Notes: generated by a model from the sequence alone, not told the origin. A stretch of DNA of 64,000 nucleotides from Undaria pinnatifida (GCA_012845835.1 JABAKD010000005.1:10000823-10064822), one strand, 5' to 3'. Shown: positions 51,440-62,238, counted from the first letter of the stretch. Numbers and translations are program-made.

Positions 51440-54400
51440 CTGTTTTCGTTGTTTTGTTTTTAGACGGGGAGAAAGACGCCAAAAAAAAATAAAGGGGGCA
51501 GCGCGAAAGTGCGGACACGCGCATGTAGAGTGAATGCGCAAAAAAAAAGAAGAAAAGGGGGGGGGGGAGGATAGAAAATGGAAAGCGAGTAAAAGCGAAA
51601 CATAAGGGGAAGTGGAGAGAGGCGAGGGGGGGGGCGGGGAGGGCGGAGGGCGGAGCAGGAAGGGAGAGAGGGGAAAAGGGAGGGGGGAGGGGGGAGGTGG
51701 GGGGGGGTGAAATGAGGAACAACATGTGCGCAAGTGTGTTTTTACGTCATATATTATTCTAACAACGTCAGCTGTGAGTTCGACAGATTTAGAGTCGATA
51801 CTCATCTGTGCAAGCTGCGTAGTACATCAGTCGCTCGTTTTTGATATTATTGTGCGGCTCGTCTTTTTATTCTTCGTGTGTTTTTTACGTTCTTACCATT
51901 GCGTTGCGGAGGCGTTTGTTCACCAGGCAAACGGGGGCGAAAGGAGGGGGAGCGGGAGCGGGGACGGGATTGGAAGGCTTCCAATAAACATACCCCCGTG
52001 CTAAAGAAAAACAAAACTAGCAACCTTGACTTACGCAACCCTCGCCCGCCTCCCCCCCCCCCCTCCCCCCCTCCCTCCCTCCCTCTTCCCCTCCCTCCCT
52101 CCCTCCCTCCCTCTTCCCCTCCCTCCTCCCCTCCCTCCTCCCCTCCCTCCTCCCCTCCCTCTCTATATCGCCCCCTCCCTCCCTACCTCCTTGTCTCCCT
52201 CCCCCCCCCCCTCCCTCCCCCCCCCCCCTTCCCTCACCACGTGTGCCATGAACGAATCCTTTGACTTCGTACCCAGCGTTTCATCCACATGAGGAGACAC
52301 AGACAGCGGCGGTGCTCCCTCCACCTCAACCCCCTCCCCCCTCCCTTCTCCTCCTCCTCCTCCTCCTCCTCCCTCTACTCGTGCTCCTGCCCCTCCCCCC
52401 TCTTCTCTTTCCTCCTCCTCTGGGTTGCAGAGTAGCACGTTTAAGACCCACGCATTGGCTGAGGGGTCCCTCGCCCGCTCGAAGTAGTCCGAGAGCGCGG
52501 AGAGGGAAGGGTCTGAATGCAAGCGCGCCACCCCCTCCCTGTTAAATTTGATCACAAAGCCTTCCGTCTTCTGGGAAACCCGGGGATTAATACGGTGGAA
52601 AGAGGAGGGGTAGTCTGTCAGTACGTGGTGGTATCGTCGGCAGTGGTGGTGTGGTGTGGCGTGGCGTGGCGTGGTGTGGTGTGGTGTGGTGTGGTGTGGT
52701 GTGGTGTGGTGTGGTGTGGTGTGGTGTGGTGTGGTGTGGTGTGGTGTGGTGTGGTGTGGTGTGGTGTGGTGTGGTGTGGTGTGGTGTGGTGTGGTGTGGT
52801 GTCGTGTGGTTTGGTGTGGTGTGGTGGGGTGTGGTTTGATGGTTGGTTGGTTGGTTGCTTGGTTGGTTGGTTGAGTGGCCTGTTGGGTTGAGTGTTTGAT
52901 TAATAAACGTATTGCTTGACTGCTTGATTGATTGATTGATCGATTGATTGATTGATTGATTGACTGACTGATTGATTGATTGATTAACTGGCACAAAATA
53001 AAACACTCCATACCGGGACTTGAACCCCTGACTCGAACCTTAGTAGTGTTCGGGGTTAACCACCAGACCACCGCGGCGATCAGCTCTCTATGTTCCCCCG
53101 CAATATAGTGGACGCTTGAAAATATCGAAAGTATTGGACTTTTTCGGTCCCCAAGAGGTAAAAAACATACTAAAAACACTAATACTACTGCTGCACTAAT
53201 ACTACTGCTACACTAATACTGCTGCTGCATTGAAAGTCAAATGAACCAACTGCTGAGAGCGCCTAGCAGCGTGGGTAGGCGCAATTCGATTCGAGTCGAC
53301 GAGGAAAGAAAGGGCTGGAGTATTCTCAGGAAAAAAACGAATGCGCTGAACCGCAGTCGTGAGGAGAGGGGGAGACGAGCCTGGTTAGCGACCCCGGATC
53401 TTGAGTTACGTCTAGGGAGGTGGAAGGAGACAGAAGAAAAAAGAGCAAAGACGATGAAAAGGGACGAGCAACAACAATAAAAAATGACCTTAGAAAATAG
53501 TGCACACATCGGATACACCAGATCCCTATCAACGATAGTTTTCCTTCCAGGAGGACATTTTAGATCCCTGGTCTATATGATTTGCATGGCCTATAAATCA
53601 TGTTGCCGGGGTGAGCTGTATGATCTGAATGATCTTGGTTTGGATCTGTACCGCACAGATCCTGCGCAAATTTTCATAACGACAGATACATGATATATGT
53701 GATCTACTGTGTGATATACATGATCTGTATGATCTACACGATCTATACTATCTATACGATCTAGATGATCCATACGATCTATATTATCTATAGTATCTAT
53801 ATGATATAGATACTATATCATGTATACGATTTATGTGATCTATACGATCTATATAATCTAGACGATCTATACGATCTATGTAGATCGTGATCTGTCCAAT
53901 ATGTGAATGCGCCCGACCAACCCCCATGCCGACTACTTGTCCGAAGGCCTCTTTTCTGTTCGTGAAACTACATATTTATGAGTAGATAGAAGAAGCAGTG
54001 CCATTATCAGCACTCCAAGAGCGACGCAACAGAAACAGTCGCTCGACACAGCAGAGGCCACGGGAAACCACTGCTATTATTCATCGGTGGTGTGCTCAAT
54101 CTGCTGGTGGGAATCCTGCTGCACACCTGGTATATGCATACGGTAGTACTGCTGTACGAGGTGCGTGCGAAAACGTCAGCTACATGTTAGTTGTAGCTCG
54201 AAGGATAAATGGTTTGTATATTTCTTCTCCAAGCTGTCCATCTGGTCGCATCCACCCATGTCAGCTTTCTCCCATATTTCAATGCGATCATAACGCCATA
54301 AGACCTCTACGAGTGGGTTTTACTGCGTAAACGGAGGCAAGCAAACCTGCGAGCCCCGCCCGGGTACTCATGTCACAGCCCACGCCAGTTCACGCCACGG

Positions 54401-56310
54401 AGTTTAGCCCCCGAGATAAGTCCCATACACGCGGCTCCCCAAGTTGCTTGGGTCTTGTGCTCCTTCCTGCTCCGAAGAAAGCTGTCGTATTGGTGCTGGT
54501 TCGTATTTGGAATTGTGCGAAACGGGGAGTCCGCGAAGTCCACTCCACGGCTAGAGCGGCGGCAGTCAGTCCCAACGACCGAGCCGCCTGGGACGACGCG
54601 GACGACAATCTCCTCGTATCCTCAGTATTTCTCCTTCAACGTATGTTCTCTGGCTTTGGGTTCGTGGGAAACATGCACAATGATCGATGTGGCCTAGATT
54701 CTCCAAGTAATTCACCGGTTCCAAATCATGGAGCCACCTCCGTACCATCGATGTCTCATTTTTTAGAAACCCGATTTTATCTTTAGTATCTATATGATAT
54801 AGATACTATATCATGTATACGATTTATGTGATCTATACTATCTATATAATCTAGACGATCTATACGATCTATGTAGATCGTGATCTGTCCAATATGTGAA
54901 TGAACTGCCGTCGCACCTGAAAATTTTGTGCGTTGAGAGCGTTGCCGCCCATGTAAGGGTGGCCGTCCACCTCGCGCTGTGCCCGCACGGGTTCCATCCG
55001 ATAGCGCGGCAGGGCAGTACCGAGGGGAGGGGCAACGGGGGAGGGGGGGGCGGGCACAACGGGAGGGGGGGGGGCAGGGGGGCAGAGTGGGGGGGCGGCG
55101 ATAAGGTGGGGGGGGGAACCGGCCGAACGCTAGAAACAGGAAAAAAATGTGGATCGGCCAAACATTAGAAATTGCAGAGCCTTAACAAGGGTAATAGGTA
55201 GCAGATCCATCCATTTAGAACTGCAATCATGTTTTCGGGAACAAAACGCTTGGAATTAGTGAGGGATATACTTCCCAGTAGAGAGCGTGGTAGAACTTGA
55301 ACGGCCAAACAGTCGACGCCGTCGAACACTAAATAAAAGGACAAATATTTTGAAAAGGTTGAACATTTTGTGACGGCCCAAGATTTTCGAGTTTGATGCT
55401 TGATACGTACGGCCCGAAGATTTAATCCGCCGGGAACCCAAATTGTTTTTCGTCCACGGCTCGGCTTCCGTCAAGATCGTATCCAGTCGCCAGTACGACG
55501 GGTAAACTCAGAAACCAAACCAGCGAAAGCTAGTCCGGAACGCGACATAGAGCCGACTTATATCCTTAATGAGGATATACACCCAGTAATACGCGCGATC
55601 GGAGTATCACACAGCATGCAAATATGAATTTCGACGAGATCTATCTTCAATCTCGCAGCTGGAGGAGTGTATTTTTTTTTTTCTTATAACATAGGGCATG
55701 GAAGGGGGGGAAGCGCGACCCGTTATGTGTCAAAATCGTCATCATGTCGCCCCTGGGTGTGCAGCATATTCTAAGAATTTTTCGAGCTCCTAGCATGAGG
55801 AAGAGCTCAACATCTCGCCCCTGAAGCATTATTTGGAAGGCATTCGTTCGCGCAAACCCGACCAACAACGCTTCTATGCGCTATTATTATATAGTCCTAA
55901 AAACAAATATATACTCCGTGAAATCACCGTACTGCTGTATGATAACCGATAGTTCCACGCTTGAGGAGGTCAACCGGTATACCTTTTTTTGGCTCAAAAA
56001 TTGCAAAACCCCTACCGCACTATAGAGGGATGACTCTTGCTTTTTGGTTTGGTTTGGTTCGGTTTTGTTTATTTTCGCTTCGCTTTGCTTCGCTTTGCTT
56101 CGCTTTGCTTCGCTTTGCTTCGCTTCATTGTCTCACCTGAATGGCCAAAAAAGCATCATCCGGCAAGAAACCCTTGTGCGTGGTGAACAGGGTTTGATCG
56201 GGTCGGCAGGAGATGTACATCTGCGGTCCTGTCATGGCCTCGACCAGGCGCTTCCCCAGCACGATTATCACGGCCATCACCACCACCTGCCATCTCCCTG
56301 CATTGATCAT
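50762..56310 (-). CDS. 2-oxoglutarate/Fe(II)-dependent dioxygenase (four-exon gene)
   Basis: Exons on the minus strand: 56310-56137, 55129-54917, 52570-52238, 51439-50762. All introns are GT-AG and all junctions phase 0, giving 465 residues. The double-stranded beta-helix motifs are present: His223-x-Asp225 (SPHVDETL), the strand VNVLYVSVPEG with GGRLEMY, distal His308 (FRGDTIHRVGGY) and the 2-oxoglutarate-binding Arg423 (HRVSVVLEQY). The family hydroxylates a substrate using Fe(II), O2 and 2-oxoglutarate; the substrate here cannot be told. Oddities are a Glu/Gly insertion just before HVD and a poly-Gln insertion between His308 and Arg423, normally about ten residues apart. The N-terminus (VVVMAVIIVLGK) is hydrophobic and may be a signal anchor. 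Start choice (ATG at 56310 or 56277) is uncertain. Confidence 0.68.
51748..51832 (-). repeat. Dispersed repeat R1, copy 7 (inverted)
   Basis: Reverse complement of the R1 core: acaacgtcagctgtgagttc, then atactcatctgtgcaagctg. Within a dioxygenase intron, in sense with that gene. Confidence 0.62.
52040..52232 (+). repeat. (CCCT)n-type simple repeat
   Basis: Nearly pure C/T over 190 bp (cctccctccctcttcccc words). It begins a few bases from the dioxygenase exon-3 donor. Confidence 0.8.
52238..52570 (-). CDS. Dioxygenase exon 3: N-terminal core and HxD iron motif
   Basis: Acceptor gtttcccag, donor GCACACGTG|gtgagg, 111 codons, phase 0. It encodes KTEGFVIKFNREGVARLHSD, WVLNVLLCNPEEEE, an acidic/Gly insertion, and SPHVDETLGTKSKDSFMAHV with the HxD iron ligands. 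The open frame on its 5' side across the GTGTG repeats is not coding. Confidence 0.72.
52645..52985 (+). repeat. (TGGTG)n, (TTGG)n and (TTGA)n microsatellites
   Basis: About 200 bp of uninterrupted tggtg pentamers (52645-52840) pass into ggttggttgg and then gattgattgatt. Predicted His/Thr/Pro proteins from this block are artefacts. Confidence 0.92.
52990..53090 (-). mobile_element. tRNA-like SINE head
   Basis: On the minus strand it has an A-box-like tggtctggtggttaacc and a B-box-like aggggttcaagtccc. The spacing and the gatcgccgcggtggtc start resemble SINE-B heads. I do not call a functional tRNA gene because no closed acceptor stem is evident. Confidence 0.5.
53240..53480 (+). mobile_element. 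SINE-B body and tail, plus orientation, headless
   Basis: It starts gaaccaactgctgagagcg and continues cgattcgagtcgacgagg, tcttgagttacgtctaggg and an A-rich tail with caacaacaataaaaaa. This is the reverse of the 12779 copy. The head is missing (5' truncation). Confidence 0.7.
53690..53909 (+). repeat. GATCTA array; its end is the left 119-bp direct repeat
   Basis: Palindromic words (gatctatacgatctat) run from 53690. The last 119 bp, 53791-53909 (tagtatctatatgatata to atatgtgaatg), recur at 54784-54902 with one visible mismatch. Confidence 0.8.
53910..54783. other. 874-bp segment between 119-bp direct repeats
   Basis: Unique, GC-moderate sequence unlike the surrounding arrays, with a 138-codon plus-strand frame (54370-54786) and an overlapping 110-codon frame (53998-54330). 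None is recognisable. It could be the body of a small terminal-repeat element or original intron sequence caught between duplicated satellite blocks. Confidence 0.45.
54784..54902 (+). repeat. Right 119-bp direct repeat
   Basis: Near-identical to 53791-53909. It ends 14 bp from the dioxygenase exon-2 donor at 54916. Confidence 0.85.
54917..55129 (-). CDS. Dioxygenase exon 2
   Basis: Donor AATTTTCAG|gtgcga. It encodes LPRYRMEPVRAQREVDGHPY followed by MGGNALNAQNFQ, a conserved-looking segment that joins in phase to KTEGFVIKFN. The acceptor is proposed at tgtttctag (55130), 71 codons in all, which makes the first ~35 residues a Pro/Ala-rich run from the poly(G) region. A different acceptor inside that run is possible. 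Confidence 0.6.
55130..56136 (-). other. Dioxygenase intron 1
   Basis: It contains an R2 fragment (55600-55665), a ~250-bp repeat (55745-55995) whose relative is at 59640-59890, a GTGCCGG TIR-like string (gcactatagaggga at 56019) and a cgctttgctt pentamer run (56075-56125). Confidence 0.5.
55745..55995 (+). repeat. ~250-bp dispersed repeat, copy 1
   Basis: It shares gtgcagcatattcta, tcgagctcct, gttcgcgcaaacccga, tagtccta and cacgcttgagga..tcaaccgg in the same order with 59640-59890. Confidence 0.65.
56137..56310 (-). CDS. Dioxygenase exon 1
   Basis: ATG at 56310 (MINAGRWQVVVMAVIIVLGK), donor GCCATTCAG|gtgaga, 58 codons, phase 0. The later residues (TGPQMYISCRPDQTLFTTHK, then GFLPDDAFLAIQ) read as real protein. 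Upstream the frame stays open for 68 more codons of weaker composition, so the ATG is a choice. An internal ATG at 56277 or an upstream exon spliced at atggcag are alternatives. Confidence 0.58.
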
Positions 56311-57781
56311 GGTAGAAACAATACCAGCACAGCAACATTCTGGCAAATAAGCGAAACATGCGAATACGAGCGAAACATCAACACACAGGCACAGAACCTG
56401 GCATGTCATCATGATGATATGCGTACCGTGTTTGCCGCAAACGGGGGTGATTGGTACCCAACCCCTGTAGAAAGTTATGGTTTCGATACTGCGGTTCTTG
56501 CGAGCGGTTCTCACAATTGCCCATGTTGCGGTAGCACCGGTACGTTCTCCCTTGTACCAGCGGTAACGCAGAGTTTCGACGATCCCTGCTTGGCGACAGC
56601 GACGAAGCCAGCTCGACGATTTGCACGCATTTTACAAGGGCTCCGAATGAGCGTCGGCATTCGCCGGTACCCATGCTTCGGATAGGCTAAAATCCCTGCA
56701 GCATTTCAATATTTCGTGCTTTGGTATCTGCTTACACACTTGCAGAATGAAGTACATACCAGACAGGTACATAGTCCCTGGTAAGTGTTTTGCATGCCAA
56801 CGGTTGCAGTAGGATGGAGGCATTGCCATATACTGCAGGATACAGGCAGCGCCAAGTGTTGAAAAGGGTCAGGAGACGCGTGCATTGCACGACCCATAGT
56901 AAGTGAGTGGGAAGACAGGAAGACTCAGTCTCACTTATCTGTTCTCAGGCTCTTTGCTGGCATTTGCTTTCCTCAGTCTCAACTCTCAGGCTCGATTCGT
57001 TTGCCGATCTCGCTACCCAGCACCATTTCTCTCGTTGATTTCTTATATTCAGCTGTCAGTGTCATTTCCAAGAGTTTTGTCAGGTTCCTTCCTTCTCACG
57101 CTTGCTTCTGAGGTTGGTGTATACCAGCCTCAGTTATGTGCAGAACTTGCTGCGATTTCTCTACCACGTAAAATTTACCAGGTACATAACAAACTGGTAT
57201 CGTTTAGTTCACAAAATAGTCATTACTCTGACATTTATCAGCCTCAACTATCTCAAAAAGGCTCATTTTCGTGATATTCGTATCTCAGTCTCAGTTCTCA
57301 AACTCCCTTCTGAGACGCCCATCAGCCTCATTTGAAGTGGTAGTGAAATACGTTTCTCAGACTCATTCACTTAGCATGGTATCATTAGGATAATGGGTTC
57401 CCAATCCCAATATCATTTTTCAAACATTTGTCAGGCTCCTTTACCTAAGGCTCGATTCTAAGCTTCCTTGTCAGTCTCACAGTTCTTAAGAGTTTACTCT
57501 TTAGTCCCTCCTCTCGGAGAAAAAAATCGGACAAAGCCACTTTTGTTTGAGGGCACTATTTTTCCGGGCACTCACAATGGCTTGTTCACCGTCGCCGCAG
57601 GCGGCACTCCACTGCACTCGAGCAGCCATATCTCAACAACTACGTCGAACCAATGGAAAAAAAAGCAGATGTGGAAAAGCTACATAGCTATATGGCAATC
57701 GGAATGGTTCCCCATTTTCTGTAGGACCAGGCCGAAAAAAAAAAAAATGAATTATGAAAGCGCTTTGGAATCGGTCCACAT
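56311..57781. other. No gene recognised; possible dioxygenase promoter region
   Basis: The first few hundred bases would hold the 5' UTR and promoter of the minus-strand gene. No TATA or initiator can be singled out. From 56930 to 57490, variants of ctcagtctcaactctcaggctc recur irregularly. Confidence 0.35.
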
Positions 57782-58729
57782 ATGTTCAAGATCTCGTCGT
57801 TGAACCCCCTTGCAGATGTTACACTGGTCAACGCTACGTCAAAGACGTCACCGCCAGCTTGTGGCGCTTCCGTCGGCCAATTATCTGGTCAAAACTCCGC
57901 CGCCGAGCCGCCTTCCATCTCCGATCAAGCCGCCTTGATCGCTCGCGTTCCTCCTGGTTTGGCGCTCAGGCCACCCGTCGTGTCCCCATCGGACACCTCG
58001 GGCGTCTCAGATCCGACCACAAATCTTGCCTCGTCGGGCCTGATATCTTCTCGGGCCCGTCATCGCTCCGTCGCCGCCGCAGGAACCCGTCGGGCTCCTG
58101 AAGAGTATGGTTTTGGCCTTCGGCCTTTGGCAGCCACGACTTCAAGATCGTCTTAGCCTCGACGCCGCTCGCCCGCCCCGTCCACCGTACGTCTGCCACA
58201 GCCCTACCGACCGAAAACCACCGGCATCCGTACCACACAAGATCTCCTGTCGCTTGCCACAGCTCCTGCCGCGACTGGGATCACCTCTAATCGGCGAGAG
58301 GCTCCCTTTCCACCGGAGAGCACCGTGCCGAAACCGACCCCTACTGCCGTGCAGACTCCTTCGTCAGCATTCGGACATCACTCACCACCGATATCATCAC
58401 CCACCGCGACAGCCTCTGGTGGCCAGAAAAAAATCCTCGCCAAGCCTCGCCCGCGACCTCTTCGCCTCACTACTATATTGCCTGGTTCCTCGACGACCCG
58501 GGTCTGGTCAATATCGACCTACTGCCTTCGTTTTACGGCGCTTGGCGAGGCGGCAACTACTGACCCTGGTGTCTTAAGCGTCATCAGACTGGGGCACTTG
58601 CTTGCGGAGTGTTGCGTAATTCTGACGCGTCCCGTGGTGCCCCCTCGTACCCCCCCTTCTCCGCGTTTGACCTGCGTAGTGCAATTACTGGGCGGTGAAC
58701 TTCGCTCTGTTTTTTTTTTGTCTTTGTAA
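57782..58729 (+). pseudogene. Ser/Thr/Pro-rich open frame broken by one TAG
   Basis: One plus-strand frame is open from ATG 57782 to 58729 except for a single TAG at 58154-58156. The segment is GC-richer than its flanks, and the peptide is rich in Ser, Thr, Pro, Ala and Arg (SSAFGHHSPPISSPTATASG type), like disordered linkers or retroelement gag regions. No domain is seen. The TAG may be a disabling mutation, a sequencing error or part of an unrecognised intron. An acceptor (cccccttgcag, 57815) precedes it closely. Confidence 0.35.
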
Positions 58730-59260
58730 GATGTCCTGCTTCCCATGCACAAATGTTCAGCCGCTGGCTGATATTCTGCTGTGCATTTGTTTTTCTTGGT
58801 TCGAATGGTACTCCTTTTCTGGTGTTCTGGATTCGCACTCGTACAATTTTTTTGCTTCGGATGCACAACGATTTAAGCTTGTCGATGGCTTTCTACCGTA
58901 GGCTGCTTTTCTTGCGTCCTTCTCCCCATGCACAGAAATGCAGCCGCTGGCTGGTATTCTGCAGTGCGCTTCATTTCTTGGCTCTGGTGCGTTCGTTAGG
59001 CATGCCTATATTATCTTGCTTCGGATACACAACGATGTCGCCTATCGTTGCCTTTCGACAGTTTGCTCCTTTCTTTGCGTCTTGCTTCCCATTGCACAGA
59101 CACTCACCCGCTGGCTAGCTTCTGCAGTGCACTTCTTTTTTTTGGCGCGGATGTTATTCCTTTTCTGGTGCTCTGTAGTGCATTTATTTTCTTGGCTTTG
59201 GCACGGTCTTCCATTTTTCGTTTTCACTTGTTCCTTTTTTGGCGTCGCTTCCATCTTTTG
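58730..59260 (+). repeat. ~170-bp imperfect tandem repeat, about three units
   Basis: The landmark cagccgctggctg.tattctgc.gtgc occurs near 58758 and 58938, and a diverged form (cacccgctggctagcttctgc) near 59105. Each is followed by a cttcttggct-type block; gcttcgga.acacaacgat follows the first two. Confidence 0.65.
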
Positions 59261-59639
59261 GGGCACGGTAGCACCACTCTTAACGGGCTTCCTGCTGAGC
59301 ATACTTTTTTGGTCTCTCCCTGAATTGAATTATCACTAGTGAACCTCTTGCTGTCCCTCTTTTTTCCAGCGTGCCTCTGCTTAAGTTTCCCCCTTCATGT
59401 TTCTTGTGCCTTCGCGCCTCGGTTAGCCCCTTTAGCGCCCGCGCCACCGTAGGCCCATTTCCCATTTATTTATTTTTGGTTAGCTTCAGCTTAGTCTTTC
59501 GCGTTAGGTTCACAAGTGAGAAAATATTGACTGACCTTCTACAGTATTGCGCCCCTTTCCTCGTGTTCTCGCCTTAGTATTTTTTGTTGGTCACACACAC
59601 CCTGGAGCCCTTCGCTAACTCTGCCACAGTGTGCTCCCG
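59261..59639. other. No gene seen
   Basis: T-rich sequence with only short hydrophobic frames. Confidence 0.35.
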
Positions 59640-59890
59640 ACGCATCACCCCACAATAGGGGGTGCAGCATATTCTAATAATTTTCTGAGCTCCTGACACG
59701 ACGAGCTCAATATATCACCCGGAACATAACTTCGAGGACGTTTGTTCGCGCAACCCGATGATCGTTTTTACAAGGTACGAGCTAGTCCTAAAACCAAAAA
59801 CCCTCGTGAAATTATCATGCTAACCGACAGTGTCACGCTTGAGGAGCTCAACCGGTGGTAAGGTGTACCTTTTTTTTGGCTTAAACCATG
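59640..59890 (+). repeat. ~250-bp dispersed repeat, copy 2
   Basis: Relative of 55745-55995 in the same orientation, with matching order of short blocks. Divergence is substantial. Confidence 0.65.
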
Positions 59891-59901
59891 CTACCCATAC
59901 C

Positions 59902-60176
59902 GACGCGTGTTACGATAATAGAGGTATCACTTTTTGGTCTGAAATGTGTTTCCGGATGACGGGGCCTTCTTAACCCGAAATCGTCGGAAATCGGCCATTT
60001 TTCTTTTGGCATGATTCTCGTTGTATACCTAGGCCATGGGTTTTTTCATCCGCGATAAAGCAGGTTTATTTTTTTGTCCGAATCAGTTTTTCGGTTAAGA
60101 AGGAGGTGTCTTAACCTCCTAGAGTGAGGGGTAGTATTAAGAAAAAAAGCGGTGCACCTCTATCGTAGCACGCGTC
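59902..60176. mobile_element. TIR element M, inverted relative to the 42- and 47-kb copies
   Basis: Ends gacgcgtgttacgataatag and ctatcgtagcacgcgtc. The interior is the reverse complement of the other copies (gcatgattctcgttgta, cccatgg → ccatgggtttttt). Its TTAA site (cttcttaacccgaaatcg, 59968-59985) is empty. Confidence 0.75.
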
Positions 60177-61737
60177 TACCGTGTGATGGACGACTCCGGG
60201 GTGCTCTAGATTTGGTCATTTCCGTTGGGCACACACGTTAAAAGTGAAATCCCTCGTGTACCTGCACATGGTACGGCCTTCTGCCCTATATTGCTTTCAT
60301 GTATGTTTTCCACACCTTCTCCACCGTTGAGGGCACGACTAAATTTCTCTAGATGGTGGCTTTCTTGCTGCATGCACCTCTGTTATCCATTCCGCGATGA
60401 GATCTCGTTGTCAGTGAGCATTCTGCTAGCCTCTTCTCAGGGTGCCCCCGCTCCCATCTAATTCGGTTCTTTGTTATTTAGCACCGCGGGTGATGGTGCA
60501 AGCCCTTTCCGGGTTCACGGTGCCGCGGACCCCCCTGCTGTAAGCTTGTTTCTTGGGCAACATGCCTCACTTTTGTACTTTGGGATGCTTTACCCTCGTA
60601 GGTATTCAGACCTTTGTGCGTCGACTGTTCCTACGATAGCATTCCTCCCCCCCTGCTTATCGGTCATGCTCTGCTTTTTGTTTGCTCTTCGTCAGCACTC
60701 ATCCCACCATTCTATTTTCAGTAGCAAAGGGTTTAATCGCTGCCAGAAGCATCGTCGCCTCATTTGCAAGGTGCGGGGTGGGTCTATAGACTCTTTTCTT
60801 CGTTGTTCTTTCGAATAGCCGCATCTTCGGCCCCATCTTCGATTATCTCGTGTTTTTGATAAACCCATCATATGTTCGTCCTCCGATCTGCATCTACGAC
60901 TTCTCAGGGTGGGCTAATGTGATAGACTGTCACCTGTGTGATAGAGTGTCACCTATTTACGTCGAAAGTTGGAGACACTCATGACACGAAGCGTTAGGTA
61001 TTGCCCATTACCCCCCAGACGAGAATAGAAGTAATGCGCAGGTGGTAATCAGAGTAGAAGAGAGAGTCTCGTTTAAGCACGACCCCCTTGTGATATGCCA
61101 GATGAAACTGGTTGAAATAGGACATGAGCGCGCGACTAAGGCAGGGAGTTGATGTTGAGTACCTGGTATGAGCTACGCGACCTCCTTGTATTCTAGGGGG
61201 ACGTTCTCGCTGGAGACGTACGTGTCGGCTATTTTACAATTATTCGGCATATATATATATATGTATATATATGGCTGCAGTACGAATCCCCGTGGATCGG
61301 GAAACAGGGCTAATTTGAGCCATTGATCACACACCCCACCGCTTGCTCTTCCTTCTCGCCCAAGGCCTGCAATGTTAACCAAGAAACGTCAGTACCATGT
61401 GAACGGGTTCTGAGCACGTCAAAGCGTGTAGATACCCCTGTGTCCTTCTTGGCTCCCTTCGGGGCACAGCATAATATCAGCCCTTCTCCCAGTCTGCCCT
61501 GGCACCAGTTGTCCTATTCACTGTCCTTGAGCCCGGTGGCCGACCTGTCGGTCGCGCTGCGTTGTCTCCCCGAGGCATGGCGCACGTGCGTATGCTGTGT
61601 GCTGGGTGTGCTGTGTTCTATGTGCCTGTGTTCGTGCTGTGTGTGTGCGGGGTGATTTCGCCCACTCTGGCAGGTGTGGGAAGTATGATTGGTAGAGGCT
61701 GGCGTAGCTCGCGTTAATGCAGCGATTTGATTAGTAA
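60177..61737. other. No gene recognised
   Basis: Frames of 115 codons (60471-60818) and 110 codons (61323-61655) have no domain or clear splice context. A TA dinucleotide run lies at 61250-61271. Confidence 0.35.
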
Positions 61738-62238
61738 GTGGCTGGCAAAAACTGTTCCGTACAATTTAGACTTGCCGTATACCTGGTGCTGCTGCACGAA
61801 AATCTTCACCATCTACAGAAAATTCCCACAATATCTTCCGCAACATTCTTCGTGACGAGCTCGTTGCGGATCGACAACAGCACGAACGAATACCTCCTCC
61901 AGCAGCGAGCAGAACTGAGACTTCTCCGCAAGATCCGCCCAAACAAACTCAGTTTGGGGTCGGTGCTGCGGCGCGTAACCTCGAGACTGAGCGCGCGGGA
62001 GCAGGCCCGGCGAAAGCTGGGGAGCTCGATTCGCGGAGAGAGCGGGCGAAAAAGAAAGTTTTTGGCCCGAGATCGGCGTTCAACGGATCCAGGGAGGCGA
62101 GAAGAAAAAGCAAAATTCGAAAAAAGACCAATTTCGAGATTCCCAGTTCGATCTCGGTCATGCGAACGGATATATATATATATATATATATATCTACATG
62201 GAGAATTTCCCCATTTTTTTTCCATTCTACGAAGTTGA
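61738..62238 (+). CDS. Weak candidate exon, basic Arg-rich frame
   Basis: A 166-codon frame whose middle part (from about 61910 to 62150) is charged and helical: LLRKIRPNKLSLGSVLRRVT, then SAREQARRKLGSS. The composition is more protein-like than its surroundings. The first codon of the frame is not an ATG I trust, and its end runs into a TA repeat (62169-62193), so only the middle could be coding. No family is recognised. Confidence 0.2.
   Translation: MAGKNCSVQFRLAVYLVLLHENLHHLQKIPTISSATFFVTSSLRIDNSTNEYLLQQRAELRLLRKIRPNKLSLGSVLRRVTSRLSAREQARRKLGSSIRGESGRKRKFLARDRRSTDPGRREEKAKFEKRPISRFPVRSRSCERIYIYIYIYLHGEFPHFFSILRS

Larger units (their letters stand above)
51440..52237 (-). other. Dioxygenase intron 3, with simple repeats and an R1 copy
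   Basis: The donor side (52040-52230) is (CCCT)n-like on the plus strand, so G/A-rich in the transcript. The acceptor side (51540-51720) is purine-rich on the plus strand, so a pyrimidine tract in the transcript. An inverted R1 copy lies at 51748-51832. Confidence 0.6.
52571..54916 (-). other. Dioxygenase intron 2, built almost wholly of repeats
   Basis: It contains the (TGGTG)n array, TTGG and TGAT arrays, a tRNA-like SINE head, a SINE-B tail, a GATCTA array and a 1.1-kb unit flanked by 119-bp direct repeats. No exon is required between the flanking phase-0 exons. Confidence 0.6.

Noticed and set aside
52990..53090. Possible tRNA gene with good B box
   Set aside because: No closed acceptor stem visible, and its start matches SINE-B heads elsewhere in the window.
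52163..53179. 338-codon minus-strand protein with His/Thr/Pro repeats
   Set aside because: Its N-terminal two-thirds is a (TGGTG)n microsatellite and SINE sequence in an intron; only 52238-52570 is exon.
53791..54902. LTR retrotransposon
   Set aside because: The direct repeats lack TG...CA ends, and no primer-binding site, polypurine tract or gag/pol was seen.
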